Positions 51,916-61,210 of a stretch of DNA of 64,000 nucleotides are shown here, one piece after another (position 1 is the first letter of the stretch; every line of letters begins with the position of its first letter). The stretch covers positions 868,001 through 932,000 of the forward strand of contig CAWKGD010000003.1 in the NCBI GenBank assembly GCA_963849105.1, given 5' to 3'. Below the pieces are notes generated by a model that was given only the letters and a program-made list of their open reading frames with translations, had not been told where the DNA came from and did no database searches. This DNA comes from CAVRXQ01 sp963849105 (GTDB taxonomy: Bacteria > Actinomycetota > Acidimicrobiia > Acidimicrobiales > Bog-793). The position numbers and the translations under genes were made by a program.

Positions 51916-53064
51916 TTACGTCACGAGTGTACGGTTCTGCTCGAACAGCCCGAAGAGCCCGCCTCCCCGCCCTGCACGCCCACTACCTCCGGCGATGGCG
52001 TGCTCGTACGCCTCGAGGTAGCGCTCCGCCACTTCGCCGAAAGAGAACCGGGCGGCCCGCGCCAAGCCGGCGCGGGCGAGCTCCGCACGGACGTCCGGCT
52101 CGCACAACAACGAACGCAGCTTGTCCCGTAGTGCTTTTTCGTTTCCCGCCGGGAAATACCAGGCGCCGTCCGATCCAGCATCTCGATATCCGGGGAGATC
52201 CGTGGCGAGGACCGCGCAACCGGCGGCCATCGCTTCCAATAAAACGACGCCGAACGATTCGCCGCCGAGTGCCGGCGAGATGAAGACGTCCGCCGATCGC
52301 AGCTCGAGGTCGCGGCCGTCGTTGCCGAGGCGTCCGAGAAAGACGATGCGCTCATCGGCCCCGAAGCGTCGTCGCAGCCGTTCGAGCTCCGGCCCGTCGC
52401 CGACGACGCGCAGGGAGAAGTCACCGGCGAGACCGTGGAACGCATCTAAAAGGACGTGAAGGCCCTTTCTCGCTTCGACGCGCCCGACGAACAGCGCCGT
52501 CGGGCTCGCGGGTCGTACCGGGTGGATTCGCGCCAACCGATCCGCCGCGACGGCGTTCGGGATGATGACCACATCGATGCGGCCGAGTACCTCGCTAAGC
52601 GTCGTCGCCGCCGTCGGAGAGACCGCCACCACCGAACCGATCCGGTGCACAGCGCGGCGGAACGGGAACGCGTACGCCGCGTAGACACGGCTCGGCCGGG
52701 CGCGGTGGAAGGTCGCAACCACCGGCTTCGCGGACGTGACGAGCGCGGCGAGCGCCGGACCGGGTACGAGCGGTTCGTGGACGTGCACGACGTCAGGCGA
52801 GAAAGACCGAAGCGCGTGCACGGTTCTGCGCATCGCGCGCGGGTACGGAGCGACCGGGGCGAGGGAGCCGTTCGCCGGCACGCGGAGCGAGCGGCCGACG
52901 GTGACCGAGAGCGTCCCCGGCGCGCTCCACGACCGCGGCCTTCCCGGACCGATGACGCAGACGTCGTGACCGAGACGGACGAGGGTGTCAGCGTGTCCCA
53001 GGACCTGGGACTGCACTCCCCCGGGGAACGAAAGGTCGTACGGCGAGACGAGTGCGACCCTCAT
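51916..53064 (-). CDS. pimA: GT4 glycosyltransferase, phosphatidylinositol mannosyltransferase-like
   Basis: 382 residues from ATG 53064, overlapping the patA stop (ATGA). GT-B fold: RVALVSPYDLSFPGGVQSQV at the N terminus matches PimA (PYDLxxPGGVQ), VVHVHEPLVPGPALAALVTS, VVATFHRARPSRVYAAYAFP, then the GDP-sugar half GRVEARKGLHVLLDAFHGLA and ALGGESFGVVLLEAMAAGCA with the EX7E glutamates. PimA adds the first mannose to phosphatidylinositol. The neighbours patA, pgsA, HIT and thrS in this order strongly support the call. Confidence 0.88.
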   Translation of the reverse strand: MRVALVSPYDLSFPGGVQSQVLGHADTLVRLGHDVCVIGPGRPRSWSAPGTLSVTVGRSLRVPANGSLAPVAPYPRAMRRTVHALRSFSPDVVHVHEPLVPGPALAALVTSAKPVVATFHRARPSRVYAAYAFPFRRAVHRIGSVVAVSPTAATTLSEVLGRIDVVIIPNAVAADRLARIHPVRPASPTALFVGRVEARKGLHVLLDAFHGLAGDFSLRVVGDGPELERLRRRFGADERIVFLGRLGNDGRDLELRSADVFISPALGGESFGVVLLEAMAAGCAVLATDLPGYRDAGSDGAWYFPAGNEKALRDKLRSLLCEPDVRAELARAGLARAARFSFGEVAERYLEAYEHAIAGGSGRAGRGGGLFGLFEQNRTLVT

Positions 53065-54023
53065 CGCCCGCCCGGCTCCGTGTCCCACAGCGGCTGGAAG
53101 ACGTGCCATTGCTCGGGGGCCGCGCGGATCAGATCCTCGAAAGCGTTCGCGACCTCCTGGGTCACGCGCTCGACGTCCTCGCGCAGTCTCGCCTGGCGCG
53201 TCGTTTCGATCGGTGGGCGCAGCTCGAGTCGGTAGCGGCCGCCCGAGCGGACGTAGATCGCGCACGGCAGCAGCGGCGCCCCGCTTCGCAGCGCGAGGAG
53301 GGCCGGGCCGCCCGGGATGCGCGTCTTCTGGCCGAAGAACTCGACGGGTACCCCGTCCCCCGTGACGTCGCGATCGGCGAGCAGCGCGATCATCGTCCCT
53401 TCGGCGAGGGTCGCGAGGAGGTGCGGGACCGTCTCGGTGCCGACCGGCAACACCGTCAAATCGACACGCCGGCGCATCTGCGCGAACCACGCGAAGAGCT
53501 CCGGTGGCTCGAGCACCTCGGCGACCGTCGTGAGCGGATATCCCCTGGCCGAGGTCCACGCCGCCCCCGCCTCCCAGCAGCCCAGGTGCGGAAGGACGAT
53601 GATCCCGCCCGCTTTCTTCGCGACGAAGTCGTCCCAGATCTGTACCCCGACGAGCTCGAAGCGTTCCGGATGCCGGTGCACTTCCGCCGTTTTCAAGTTG
53701 GCGGCATCGGACCAATACACGCCGTAGCCGGCGTAGGCGCGGCGGACGATCGGCACGAGGCGCCGATCGTCTGGATGCACGCCGAGCACCGGGGCGAGGT
53801 TCTCGGCGACGATCCGCCGCCGGGACCGGCCCGCGCCCCACACGATCACCCCGATCGACGCGGCGAGCAGACGCGACGCTCGTCCAGGGAGCAGGCGGAG
53901 TGCCGCCGCGCTCACCCGGTAGACGCCATAGGTGATGACCGCACGCGCGCGCCCGAGGGGCGTCGCGAGTTTCGTCGGCAACGTCGTGTTAGCGATCGAT
54001 GTCGATGCGCCGCATGAAGGCAT
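53061..54023 (-). CDS. patA: Phosphatidylinositol mannoside acyltransferase-like (LpxL/HtrB family)
   Basis: 320 residues from ATG 54023, which overlaps pgsA by 35 bp; TTG 53981 (8 bp after the pgsA stop) is a good alternative. Family marks: GGIIVLPHLGCWEAGAAWTS (catalytic H-x4-E as HLGCWE), TMIALLADRDVTGDGVPVEF with the conserved DRD, FFGQKTRIPGGPALLALRSG. One N-terminal membrane-associated helix. In mycobacteria PatA acylates the mannose of PIM1; the substrate here is inferred from gene order. Confidence 0.85.
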   Translation of the reverse strand: MPSCGASTSIANTTLPTKLATPLGRARAVITYGVYRVSAAALRLLPGRASRLLAASIGVIVWGAGRSRRRIVAENLAPVLGVHPDDRRLVPIVRRAYAGYGVYWSDAANLKTAEVHRHPERFELVGVQIWDDFVAKKAGGIIVLPHLGCWEAGAAWTSARGYPLTTVAEVLEPPELFAWFAQMRRRVDLTVLPVGTETVPHLLATLAEGTMIALLADRDVTGDGVPVEFFGQKTRIPGGPALLALRSGAPLLPCAIYVRSGGRYRLELRPPIETTRQARLREDVERVTQEVANAFEDLIRAAPEQWHVFQPLWDTEPGGR

Positions 54024-54837
54024 GCGCCGATCGGCGCAGTTTCACACGCTCGCGTCGTTTTTCTCCACCCTCTTGCGACGTGGAAAAGACCGTCCGCAGC
54101 CGAACCGACAACGGGGTGAGCTCTCGGCGGTTCCGGCGCTGGCGATCGGCGCGCGGACCTTGCAACCACGCCTGGCGCCGTCGCTCGATGAGCGCGCGTG
54201 TCGGCGAGATCCGTGTCACTGCGATTCCGCTCGCTTGACGCCAAACGCGCACGAAGCGCCCGACCGCCGTCGCGCCCGTCAAAACTGCGAGGAGCGCCAA
54301 CAGCGGCACCAAAGCCGCGTGCACGAAATTCCCGACGGTCAGCGTCACGCCCAACAAGATGAGGCGCTCCGCGCGCTCCATCAGCCCACCTTGAGCGCGG
54401 TAGCCGAGCGATTCCGCCTTCGCACGCTCGTAGGAGACGAGGTTCGCGAGCGCGAGGATGCCGATCGGCAAGAGCGCGGTGTTCGCGTCGTGGGCGCGGA
54501 CGAAATACCACGCCAGGCCGAGGAAGATCATCGAGTCGCCGACTCGGTCAGAAACCGAGTCGAAAAAGGCTCCGCGCCCAGAGGCGGTGCCAGCCGCCTT
54601 CGCGACGTGACCGTCCAAGGTGTCCATGAGCCCACCGACAATGATCAGTCCAACGGCGACAAGAAAGTCTCCGAGGCCGATCAGCACGCCGGTCGCCGCG
54701 GCGAGCAGGACACCGAAAGCGGTGACCATGTTCGCCCCGACGCCGAGCGCGACGAGTCGTTCTCCGATCGAGCGGGTCGTTACCGGCGTGTCGGCAGTTG
54801 CCTCCGCCCGCTTGCGTCTCCGGCGGCCGTCGATCAT
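53989..54837 (-). CDS. pgsA: CDP-alcohol phosphatidyltransferase, phosphatidylinositol-phosphate synthase-like
   Basis: 282 residues from ATG 54837 (GGGAGAGG before it; GTG 54864 is an earlier option). The CDP-OH-P motif is complete: DTLDGHVAKAAGTASGRGAF followed by FDSVSD (DGx2AKx8-9Gx3Dx3D, Lys for the usual Arg). Six membrane helices are predicted, and a long basic tail, Arg-rich, extends about 70 residues past the last helix. It would condense CDP-diacylglycerol with inositol phosphate, the step before PimA. Same order as mycobacterial pgsA1. Confidence 0.88.
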   Translation of the reverse strand: MIDGRRRRKRAEATADTPVTTRSIGERLVALGVGANMVTAFGVLLAAATGVLIGLGDFLVAVGLIIVGGLMDTLDGHVAKAAGTASGRGAFFDSVSDRVGDSMIFLGLAWYFVRAHDANTALLPIGILALANLVSYERAKAESLGYRAQGGLMERAERLILLGVTLTVGNFVHAALVPLLALLAVLTGATAVGRFVRVWRQASGIAVTRISPTRALIERRRQAWLQGPRADRQRRNRRELTPLSVRLRTVFSTSQEGGEKRRERVKLRRSAHAFMRRIDIDR

Positions 54838-54890
54838 CTCCTCTCCCGGTCGAGTAAAACCCACGCTACCAGGAACTTCACCAAATCCTG

Positions 54891-55418
54891 CTAGGAGGCC
54901 CAGGCGGCACGCAGCCGATTCGCCGTGTCGGACAGCGCTTCGGGCAGCACGCGCGCCGAGGCCACGGTCGTGATGAAGCTCGTGTCACCGATCCAGCGCG
55001 GCAGCACGTGGACGTGCAGGTGGTCCGGAAGCCCGGCGCCCGCCGCCCGCCCCAGGTTGACGCCGAGATTGAGGCCGTCGGGTCCGTACGCCGCCCGGAT
55101 CGCGGCGACCGCGTCCCAGGTCGCCCTCCACAGCGCCTCGCTCTCTTCGTCGGTGAGCTCGTCGGGTTCGCGCACGTGGCGAGTCGGCATCACGAGAAGG
55201 TGGCCACTCGTGTAGGGGAACGCGTTCAGCACTGCCGCGCTGAGCGGCCCACGGTGGACGACGAAATTCGAGGCGTCGGTACTTTCATCCTGCAGCAGAC
55301 GGCAAAAGACGCAGCGCTCGGCCGCTTCTTCTCGGCCCGCCCCTGCGGATTCCGCCTCGTCGGCGACCGTCGCGACGTAGCTCGAGCGCCATCCCGCCCA
55401 GAGGTGATCGAGGCTCAC
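54891..55418 (-). CDS. HIT family hydrolase / AP4A phosphorylase-like
   Basis: 175 residues, ATG overlapping the thrS stop (ATGA). CVFCRLLQDESTDASNFVVH is the usual N-terminal Cys pair; FPYTSGHLLVMPTRHVREPD; the active site is PDHLHVHVLPRWIGDTSFIT (HxHxHxx). Closest in layout to mycobacterial Rv2613c, a diadenosine tetraphosphate phosphorylase, which also sits between thrS and pgsA. Cytosolic nucleotide-binding hydrolase or transferase. Confidence 0.9.
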   Translation of the reverse strand: MSLDHLWAGWRSSYVATVADEAESAGAGREEAAERCVFCRLLQDESTDASNFVVHRGPLSAAVLNAFPYTSGHLLVMPTRHVREPDELTDEESEALWRATWDAVAAIRAAYGPDGLNLGVNLGRAAGAGLPDHLHVHVLPRWIGDTSFITTVASARVLPEALSDTANRLRAAWAS

Positions 55419-57409
55419 GCCGCCTCGTCTGCTGGCCTGCCGCGCGCCGCGATCTCGGCGACGACGGACGCGACGAACTCGTCTAGCGGCACCCCGCGCT
55501 CGGGCTGGTCCGAACCGCGGCGGTTGACACCGACGGTGCCCTGCTCGACGTCGTCGTCGCCGACGACGATGACGTGCGGAATCTTTTCCAGCTTCGCTCG
55601 CCGCACCCGTGCCCCGAGCGGTTCTTCCGCCTCGTCGAGGTCGACGCGCACCTGCGCGTCTCGCAGCGCGTCGGCGACCTTTACGGCGTATGCCGCGTTC
55701 GCATCACGGACCGGAAGGACGCGCACCTGCGTCGGCATCAGCCACGTCGGAAGCGCGCCCGCGTAATGCTCGAGCAAGATCCCGAAGAACCGTTCGACCG
55801 AACCGAACAACGCCCGGTGAATCATGCGCGGACGGTGACGCTCGTTGTCGGCACCGACGTAGGAGAGATCAAAACGAGTCGGCAGTTGGAAATCGACCTG
55901 GATCGTCGACAGCTGCCATCTCCGCCCGACCGCGTCGCGCATGTGGACATCGATCTTCGGCGCGTAGAAGGCGCCCTCACCTTCGGCAACCACGTATGGG
56001 AGCCCAGATGCCTCGATCGCGTCCCGCAACGCGGCGGTCGCTTCCTCCCATTCCTCGGGTTCGCCAACGAACTCGTCCGGACGCGTCGCGAGTTCCGCCT
56101 CGAACTCGCTCAATCCGAAGGCGCGCAGCACCTCCAGGACGAAAGAAAGCAGCGAACGGAGCTCATCGGCGAGCTGCTCGGGTGCGCAAAAGATGTGCGC
56201 GTCGTCCTGGGTGAGTCCGCGCACGCGCGTCAGGCCGTGGATGACCCCGGACCGCTCGAAGCGGTAGACGGTGGCGAATTCGTACAGCCGCATCGGCAGC
56301 TCGCGGTACGAACGCGAACGGTCCTTGTAGATGAGGATGTGCATCGGGCAGTTCATCGGCTTCGGGTAGTACGTCGCGCCTTCCATCTCCATTGGCGGGT
56401 ACATGTTCGGCGCGTACCAGCCGAGATGACCCGAGGTCTCGAACAGCGTCGACTTCGAGATATGGGGCGTCCACACCTGCTCGTAACCGTGTGTGCGGTG
56501 CATTTGGCGGGAGTAGTCCTCCATCACCTGGCGAATCAGCGCGCCCTTGGGATGAAAGACGGGGAGCCCGCTTCCGATCTCCGGCGGGAAGTGGAACAGA
56601 TCGAGCTCTGCCCCGATGCGGCGGTGGTCGCGACGTTCGGCTTCTTCCAATCGGTGCAAGTAATCGCGGAGCGCAGCGTCCGACTCCCAGGCCGTGCCGT
56701 AGATCCGCTGCAGCTGCGGACGTCGCTCGTCGCCGCGCCAGTACGACCCGGCGACGCGCGTCAACTTGAAGTGCCCGAGCCGGTCCGTCGAAGGCACGTG
56801 CGGTCCCCGGCACAGATCAATGAACGTTTCGCTGTTGCGATACGTCGAGATCGTCGCGGTGCCAGAAGGCGCTTCGTGCGCGAGCTCCGGATCGGCGGTC
56901 CCTTTCCCCTCGGCGACCGTCTCGATGATCTCTTTTTTGAAGGGCTGGTGGGCGAAGATCGCGAGTCCCTCTTTGATGTCGTGTTCTTCGCGGACGAACG
57001 GTTGCCCTTCTCCGACGATCTCGCGCATCTCGCCCTCGATCACCGACAGGTCCTCTTCGGAAAAGTGCCGGCCACCCGGCAGCTCGAAGTCGTAGTAGAA
57101 GCCGTCGGTGATCGCCGGACCGATCGCGAAATGCGCGCCGGGATACAGGCGCAGCACGGCCTGGGCCATCACGTGTGCGGTCGAGTGGCGGATGACGTCG
57201 CGTCCCTCGCCGGAATCCCCCGTCACGACGCGCACGCGATCGCCGTCGTGAAGCGGCGTGCTCAGGTCGACGAGTGCGCCGTTCACCTCCGCCGCGACCG
57301 CGTCCTTCGCGAGCCGTCGTCCGATCGCCGAAGCGAGATCGCCGATTGTCGCGCCGTCGCCGAGTTCGCGCGCTGACCCATCGGCGACGGTGACGGTTAT
57401 GGGCGACAC
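55415..57409 (-). CDS. thrS: Threonyl-tRNA synthetase
   Basis: 664 residues from GTG 57409. TGS domain (about 1-65, ITVTVADGSARELGDGATIG), editing domain with the HSTAHVMAQAVLRLYPGAHF zinc-like site, TFIDLCRGPHVPSTDRLGHF, class II core NMYPPMEMEGATYYPKPMNC (Cys zinc ligand in NCPMHI), RVRGLTQDDAHIFCAPEQLA, and the anticodon domain VRVLPVRDANAAYAVKVADA. All parts intact. First gene of the thrS-HIT-pgsA-patA-pimA operon; 139 bp upstream are non-coding with no T-box seen. Confidence 0.97.
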   Translation of the reverse strand: MSPITVTVADGSARELGDGATIGDLASAIGRRLAKDAVAAEVNGALVDLSTPLHDGDRVRVVTGDSGEGRDVIRHSTAHVMAQAVLRLYPGAHFAIGPAITDGFYYDFELPGGRHFSEEDLSVIEGEMREIVGEGQPFVREEHDIKEGLAIFAHQPFKKEIIETVAEGKGTADPELAHEAPSGTATISTYRNSETFIDLCRGPHVPSTDRLGHFKLTRVAGSYWRGDERRPQLQRIYGTAWESDAALRDYLHRLEEAERRDHRRIGAELDLFHFPPEIGSGLPVFHPKGALIRQVMEDYSRQMHRTHGYEQVWTPHISKSTLFETSGHLGWYAPNMYPPMEMEGATYYPKPMNCPMHILIYKDRSRSYRELPMRLYEFATVYRFERSGVIHGLTRVRGLTQDDAHIFCAPEQLADELRSLLSFVLEVLRAFGLSEFEAELATRPDEFVGEPEEWEEATAALRDAIEASGLPYVVAEGEGAFYAPKIDVHMRDAVGRRWQLSTIQVDFQLPTRFDLSYVGADNERHRPRMIHRALFGSVERFFGILLEHYAGALPTWLMPTQVRVLPVRDANAAYAVKVADALRDAQVRVDLDEAEEPLGARVRRAKLEKIPHVIVVGDDDVEQGTVGVNRRGSDQPERGVPLDEFVASVVAEIAARGRPADEAA

Positions 57410-57548
57410 GGCGTCGGCTCGCTCCTTTGGATGATTGGGCGCAGAACGACGCCGCGCCCGACTGGTGGGCAGGCAGCCTACCGGCCGTTCTCGCAGCTCA
57501 TCGTGGTGGGAAGTCGGAGCACACGTGGCACGGCGCCGCTGTCGAGAC

Positions 57549-58661
57549 TCAGAGCTGCAAGCCGAGCAGCTCGGCCGCCGCGCTCACTCCTTCGCCGCGT
57601 CGCGCCGCCGCATCGAGCGCCGCGTACGCGCCCGGCACGTCCAAGTCGTCGTCGAGCGAGCCGCGCACTCCCTCGATCGCCCCCTCCCCCACCCCGGACC
57701 GCCGCCAGCGCGCGACGCGCTCGTCGGACTCGTGAATAACTTTGTCGGTCCAATCAAGCGGCGATCGGTAGTGGTGCGAGCTCAGCGCGACCCGCACGAC
57801 CGTCGGGTCAAACTCCTTCAACAAATCGCCGACAAAAACTAGGTTCTTCTTCGACTTCGACATCTTCTCGCCGTTCAGCAGGACCATCCCGGCGTGCAGC
57901 CAGTGGTGGACGAACGGCTCCCCGGTGACAGCCTCGGATTGCGCTGCCTCGCATTCGTGGTGCGGAAAGATGAGATCGCTGCCGCCGCCGTGCAGATCGA
58001 CGGTTGTCCCGAGCTCGCGCATCGCGAGCGCGGAGCATTCGATGTGCCAACCCGGCCGCCCGGGTCCCCAAAGCGACTGCCACGACGGCTCGTCGGAGAG
58101 CGAAGGCTGCCACAGAACGAAGTCGAGCGGGTCATCCTTCGCCGGGTCGTCGACGTTGCCGCCGTTTTGCTTGGCGAGGTCGAGCATCTCGGCGCGATCG
58201 AGGTGACTGAGCTGGCCAAAGCGCGGGAACGACGAGACGTCGAAGTAGACGCCGCCACTGGCCTGGTAGGCGTGGCCGGAGGCGAGCACCATGCCGATGA
58301 ATCCCAAGATGTCGGGAATCGCTGAGGTCGCGCGTGGCTCGGAAAAGCTCGGGAGGAGGTTGAGCGCTCGCATCTGATCGTCGAAGTGCGCGACCTCTTC
58401 CGCGGCGAGATCGAGGTAGTGGACGTGGCGCTCGCGCGCCTCACGCAAGATGTCGTCATCGACGTCGGTGACGTTGCGAACGCTACGCGTCTCATGTCCG
58501 AGATCGCGCAATCGCCGTTGCACGTTGTCATAGACGATGTAGGTCGCGGCGTGACCGAGGTGCGCCGACTCGTACGGCGTGATGCCGCAGGTGTAGATCG
58601 ACACTGTCCGGCCCGGTTTGAACGGCACCACCTCTCTGCGCGCCGTGTCGTACAGGCGCAT
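57549..58661 (-). CDS. mshC: Cysteine:glucosaminyl-inositol ligase MshC (mycothiol synthesis)
   Basis: 370 residues from ATG 58661. Class I synthetase related to CysS: YTCGITPYESAHLGHAATYI (HIGH-type LGHA) and GEKMSKSKKNLVFVGDLLKE (KMSKS). GITPYxxxHLGHAATY and the overall length of about 370-410 separate MshC from true CysS (about 460, with GPTVY). Zinc ligands: Cys in YTCGITP, Cys in HIECSALAM, His in FPHHECE. It joins Cys to GlcN-inositol on the way to mycothiol. Two bases after npdG. A free-standing CysS must lie elsewhere. Confidence 0.88.
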   Translation of the reverse strand: MRLYDTARREVVPFKPGRTVSIYTCGITPYESAHLGHAATYIVYDNVQRRLRDLGHETRSVRNVTDVDDDILREARERHVHYLDLAAEEVAHFDDQMRALNLLPSFSEPRATSAIPDILGFIGMVLASGHAYQASGGVYFDVSSFPRFGQLSHLDRAEMLDLAKQNGGNVDDPAKDDPLDFVLWQPSLSDEPSWQSLWGPGRPGWHIECSALAMRELGTTVDLHGGGSDLIFPHHECEAAQSEAVTGEPFVHHWLHAGMVLLNGEKMSKSKKNLVFVGDLLKEFDPTVVRVALSSHHYRSPLDWTDKVIHESDERVARWRRSGVGEGAIEGVRGSLDDDLDVPGAYAALDAAARRGEGVSAAAELLGLQL

Positions 58662-58663
58662 CG

Positions 58664-59341
58664 TCACTCGTGACGCCCATCTGGCTCGATCGGCACCCCC
58701 GTCAGGCGCAGGGTTGTGTGGCACCTGTAGCGCACGTTCACGTTGACGAGCACGGCGGTGAGCGACTCGACCGCACCGGCGGCAGCCAGTGATCCGGCGC
58801 GCAAGGCGCGCAGTCCCGGGATGGACTCGACGAACGCGACAGTCGCTTGAGCGGCGGCGTCGTCGTCGGCACAGACGAGGACGTCGGATTCGATCGGGTG
58901 CTCGACGTCGGCGAACTCCTTTGCCGGCAGGTGGTGGAAGGCGGCTGTGACCTTCGTCCCGGGGAGCAGCGCCTGGACCGTCGCAGCGATCGAGCCCCGT
59001 GCCGGCAGGACGGGCTGCAGCTCGCCGCCGATGCGGTTCATCCCGTTTGCCATCGAGATCAGCAAACGGCCCGAGAGCTCCGCGACGAGTGCCTGGGCGG
59101 TTTCGGTCGCGGCCTCATGGGCCGTCGCCAACACGACGAGATCAGACGCGGCGGCGAAGTCGTTCGTCACGCCGGCGATCTCGAGGGCGTGGCGGGGCCA
59201 GTGCTCACGGATCTCTTTTGCGACCGAGGCGGCCCGCGCTTCGTCACGTGAGCCGAGCGCGACCGCGGCTCCGGTCGCTGCGACCCTCGCGGCGAGGGCC
59301 CGGCCAGCCGGACCGGTCCCACCGAGGATCCCCACCTGCAT
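58664..59341 (-). CDS. npdG: NADPH-dependent F420 reductase (F420H2:NADP oxidoreductase)
   Basis: 225 residues from ATG 59341 behind GGAGGTCTGAGGCA; upstream frame extends but without support. MQVGILGGTGPAGRALAARV and AALGSRDEARAASVAKEIRE give the NADP-binding GxGxxG with following Arg; ATVQALLPGTKVTAAFHHLP and CADDDAAAQATVAFVESIPG match NpdG/Fno. It transfers hydride between F420 and NADP(H), implying coenzyme F420 in this organism. Between an MFS gene (4 bp) and mshC (2 bp). Confidence 0.88.
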   Translation of the reverse strand: MQVGILGGTGPAGRALAARVAATGAAVALGSRDEARAASVAKEIREHWPRHALEIAGVTNDFAAASDLVVLATAHEAATETAQALVAELSGRLLISMANGMNRIGGELQPVLPARGSIAATVQALLPGTKVTAAFHHLPAKEFADVEHPIESDVLVCADDDAAAQATVAFVESIPGLRALRAGSLAAAGAVESLTAVLVNVNVRYRCHTTLRLTGVPIEPDGRHE

Positions 59342-59345
59342 TGCC

Positions 59346-60617
59346 TCAGACCTCCGTTTCATCGGGCGGCGCGACGTGCGCCTCGCCAAGTCCTGTTGGA
59401 CGGTACCGGGAAAACCGCGGCAGGAGCCTCATCAGGACCGCGACCCCGGCGAGACAGGCGACGCCGCCGATCAGCACGGAGTCCACCGCACCGACCACCG
59501 AGGCGACGGCTCCCGATTCGAGATCGCCGAGTCGCGGTCCCCCCGTGACCACTGCGGTCTGCACCGCCTGCAGCCGGCCGGAGAGTTCGCGCGGCGCTTC
59601 GAACTGCAAGATCGCGCCGCGAAACACCGCCGAGATGACATCGGCGGCGCCAGCGATCATCAAGACGATGAACGCGACCACGAGTTCCGTCGTGAGGCCG
59701 AACCCGGTGATTGCGAGACCCCAGATCGTCACGGCGATTAACACCGCGAGACCCTGGCGCCTGATCGAGGTGACCCATCCGGTGAGGGCCGCGCCGACGA
59801 ACGCCCCCGTCGCGACCCCGGCGTACAGCAGCCCGACGGTGCCCGCTCCGCCGTGGAAGCGGCTGATCGCGAGCGCCGGGAAGAGCGCTCGGGGCATGCC
59901 GAAGACCATTGCGTTGATATCGATGAGGAACACGCCCTGCAGGACCTGGTGACCGCGGAGATAGCGCAGACCGTCGAGGATCTCGCGCGCCGCGAACGCC
60001 CGCGCCGGGGCCGCCCGCTCGGGCATGACGAGACGGAACACGGCGGCGAGGGAGAACGCGAAGGTGGCGACGTCGGCGAGGTAGGCGCCCTCAGTCCCAA
60101 ACCGCCCGATGAGCAAGCCGCCGAACGCGGGACCGACGATCGCCGTCGCGCCGAACAAGAGCTGCCAGAGCGCCGATGCCGAGGCGAGAAGGTCGCGGCT
60201 CACGAACTCGGCGACAAGGGCGGTACGTGTGGGGCTGTCGACCCCGGAGAACCCGGCGGCACAGGCGCTGGCGAGGAAGATGATCCACAGCTGCGGGCGA
60301 CCGAGCGAGGCGTTGATCGCCAGCACCGCACTTGTCACGGCGAGCAGCGACTGCGTGGCGACGAGCAGCTTGCGCCGATCGATCCGGTCGGCGAGCGTGC
60401 CCCCGAAGAGCGATCCGAGGAGGAGCGGTCCGAGCTGGGAGAGACTCACAAGTCCGACGTCGAGCGTCGAATGGGTGAGGTGGTACACCTGGTACGGCAC
60501 CGCGACGACGGTGATCTGGTTGCCGAACATCGAGATCAGGTACCCGGACCACAGGCGGCGGTAGTTCGCCGACTCGCGCAGCGGGGTGATGTCGATCAGG
60601 ACGCGTCGGCCGCGCAT
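59346..60617 (-). CDS. MFS transporter (EntS/MFS_3-like exporter)
   Basis: 423 residues, 12 membrane helices. ITPLRESANYRRLWSGYLIS is the typical start of MFS_3 exporters; SLFGGTLADRIDRRKLLVAT is the loop 2-3 motif (G-x-L-A-D-R-x-x-R-R); a second conserved loop (RELSGRLQAVQTAVVTGGPR) is in the C half. Members export siderophores or drugs; substrate unknown. Overlaps nothing upstream; 4 bp before npdG, so probably co-transcribed with it and mshC. Confidence 0.85.
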   Translation of the reverse strand: MRGRRVLIDITPLRESANYRRLWSGYLISMFGNQITVVAVPYQVYHLTHSTLDVGLVSLSQLGPLLLGSLFGGTLADRIDRRKLLVATQSLLAVTSAVLAINASLGRPQLWIIFLASACAAGFSGVDSPTRTALVAEFVSRDLLASASALWQLLFGATAIVGPAFGGLLIGRFGTEGAYLADVATFAFSLAAVFRLVMPERAAPARAFAAREILDGLRYLRGHQVLQGVFLIDINAMVFGMPRALFPALAISRFHGGAGTVGLLYAGVATGAFVGAALTGWVTSIRRQGLAVLIAVTIWGLAITGFGLTTELVVAFIVLMIAGAADVISAVFRGAILQFEAPRELSGRLQAVQTAVVTGGPRLGDLESGAVASVVGAVDSVLIGGVACLAGVAVLMRLLPRFSRYRPTGLGEAHVAPPDETEV

Positions 60618-60660
60618 CTTTTCGGGAAGAGATCTCGGATGAGCGCGGTTTCTGCTTGCG

Positions 60661-61110
60661 TCAGCGCGACCGCGTCCTGAGCACTTCGAGCGCGCGATCG
60701 GCGTGGGCGCGCATCCGCGTCTCGCTCTTGATCACAGCGAGGACACGCCGATCGGTGTCGATGACGTAGGTCCACCGCCGTGCCGGGAGGATCGACGATT
60801 CGCGCCGGGTCCCAAAGGATTCGGCGACAGCCCCGTCGGGATCGGAGAGCAACGGGTAGTCGAAGGCGTTCTTTGTCGAAAAGTCGCTCTGTTTCTGCAC
60901 TGGGTCTCGGCTGATCCCGATTCGTTGCACACCGAGCGCCGCGAATTCCGGGCCGAGGTCACGGAAGTGACGGCACTCGATCGAGCAGCCAACGGTCATC
61001 GCGGCAGGGTAGAAGAAGAGCACGACCGGCCCGTTGGCGAGGAACTCGCTGAGACTCCTGGTTGCCCCCGTGTCGTCAGGAAGGGAGAAGTCCGGCACCA
61101 ACCCCCCCAC
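60661..61110 (-). CDS. bcp: Peroxiredoxin, BCP/PrxQ type
   Basis: 149 residues from GTG 61110 (GGGAGGA five bases before). Thioredoxin fold: LVPDFSLPDDTGATRSLSEF, FFYPAAMTVGCSIECRHFRD with peroxidatic Cys in VGC and a second Cys four residues on, as in 2-Cys BCP; ISRDPVQKQSDFSTKNAFDY; YPLLSDPDGAVAESFG. It reduces peroxides at the expense of thioredoxin or mycothiol. Divergent from the EF-G2 gene across 100 bp. Confidence 0.88.
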   Translation of the reverse strand: MGGLVPDFSLPDDTGATRSLSEFLANGPVVLFFYPAAMTVGCSIECRHFRDLGPEFAALGVQRIGISRDPVQKQSDFSTKNAFDYPLLSDPDGAVAESFGTRRESSILPARRWTYVIDTDRRVLAVIKSETRMRAHADRALEVLRTRSR

Positions 61111-61210
61111 TGCGAGTCCTCCCAAAAGGGCCCCCTCCGCTCTCGCCGCCGACAAAGCGCCAGCGTACGATGCGGGATCCGTACGCACGGTTCCAAAGGG
61201 GGTGCGGGCG

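Noticed and set aside
53989..54864. GTG 54864 as start of pgsA, longer by nine residues
   Set aside because: GGGAGAGG sits directly before ATG 54837 and the extra residues are not conserved-looking; kept only as an alternative.
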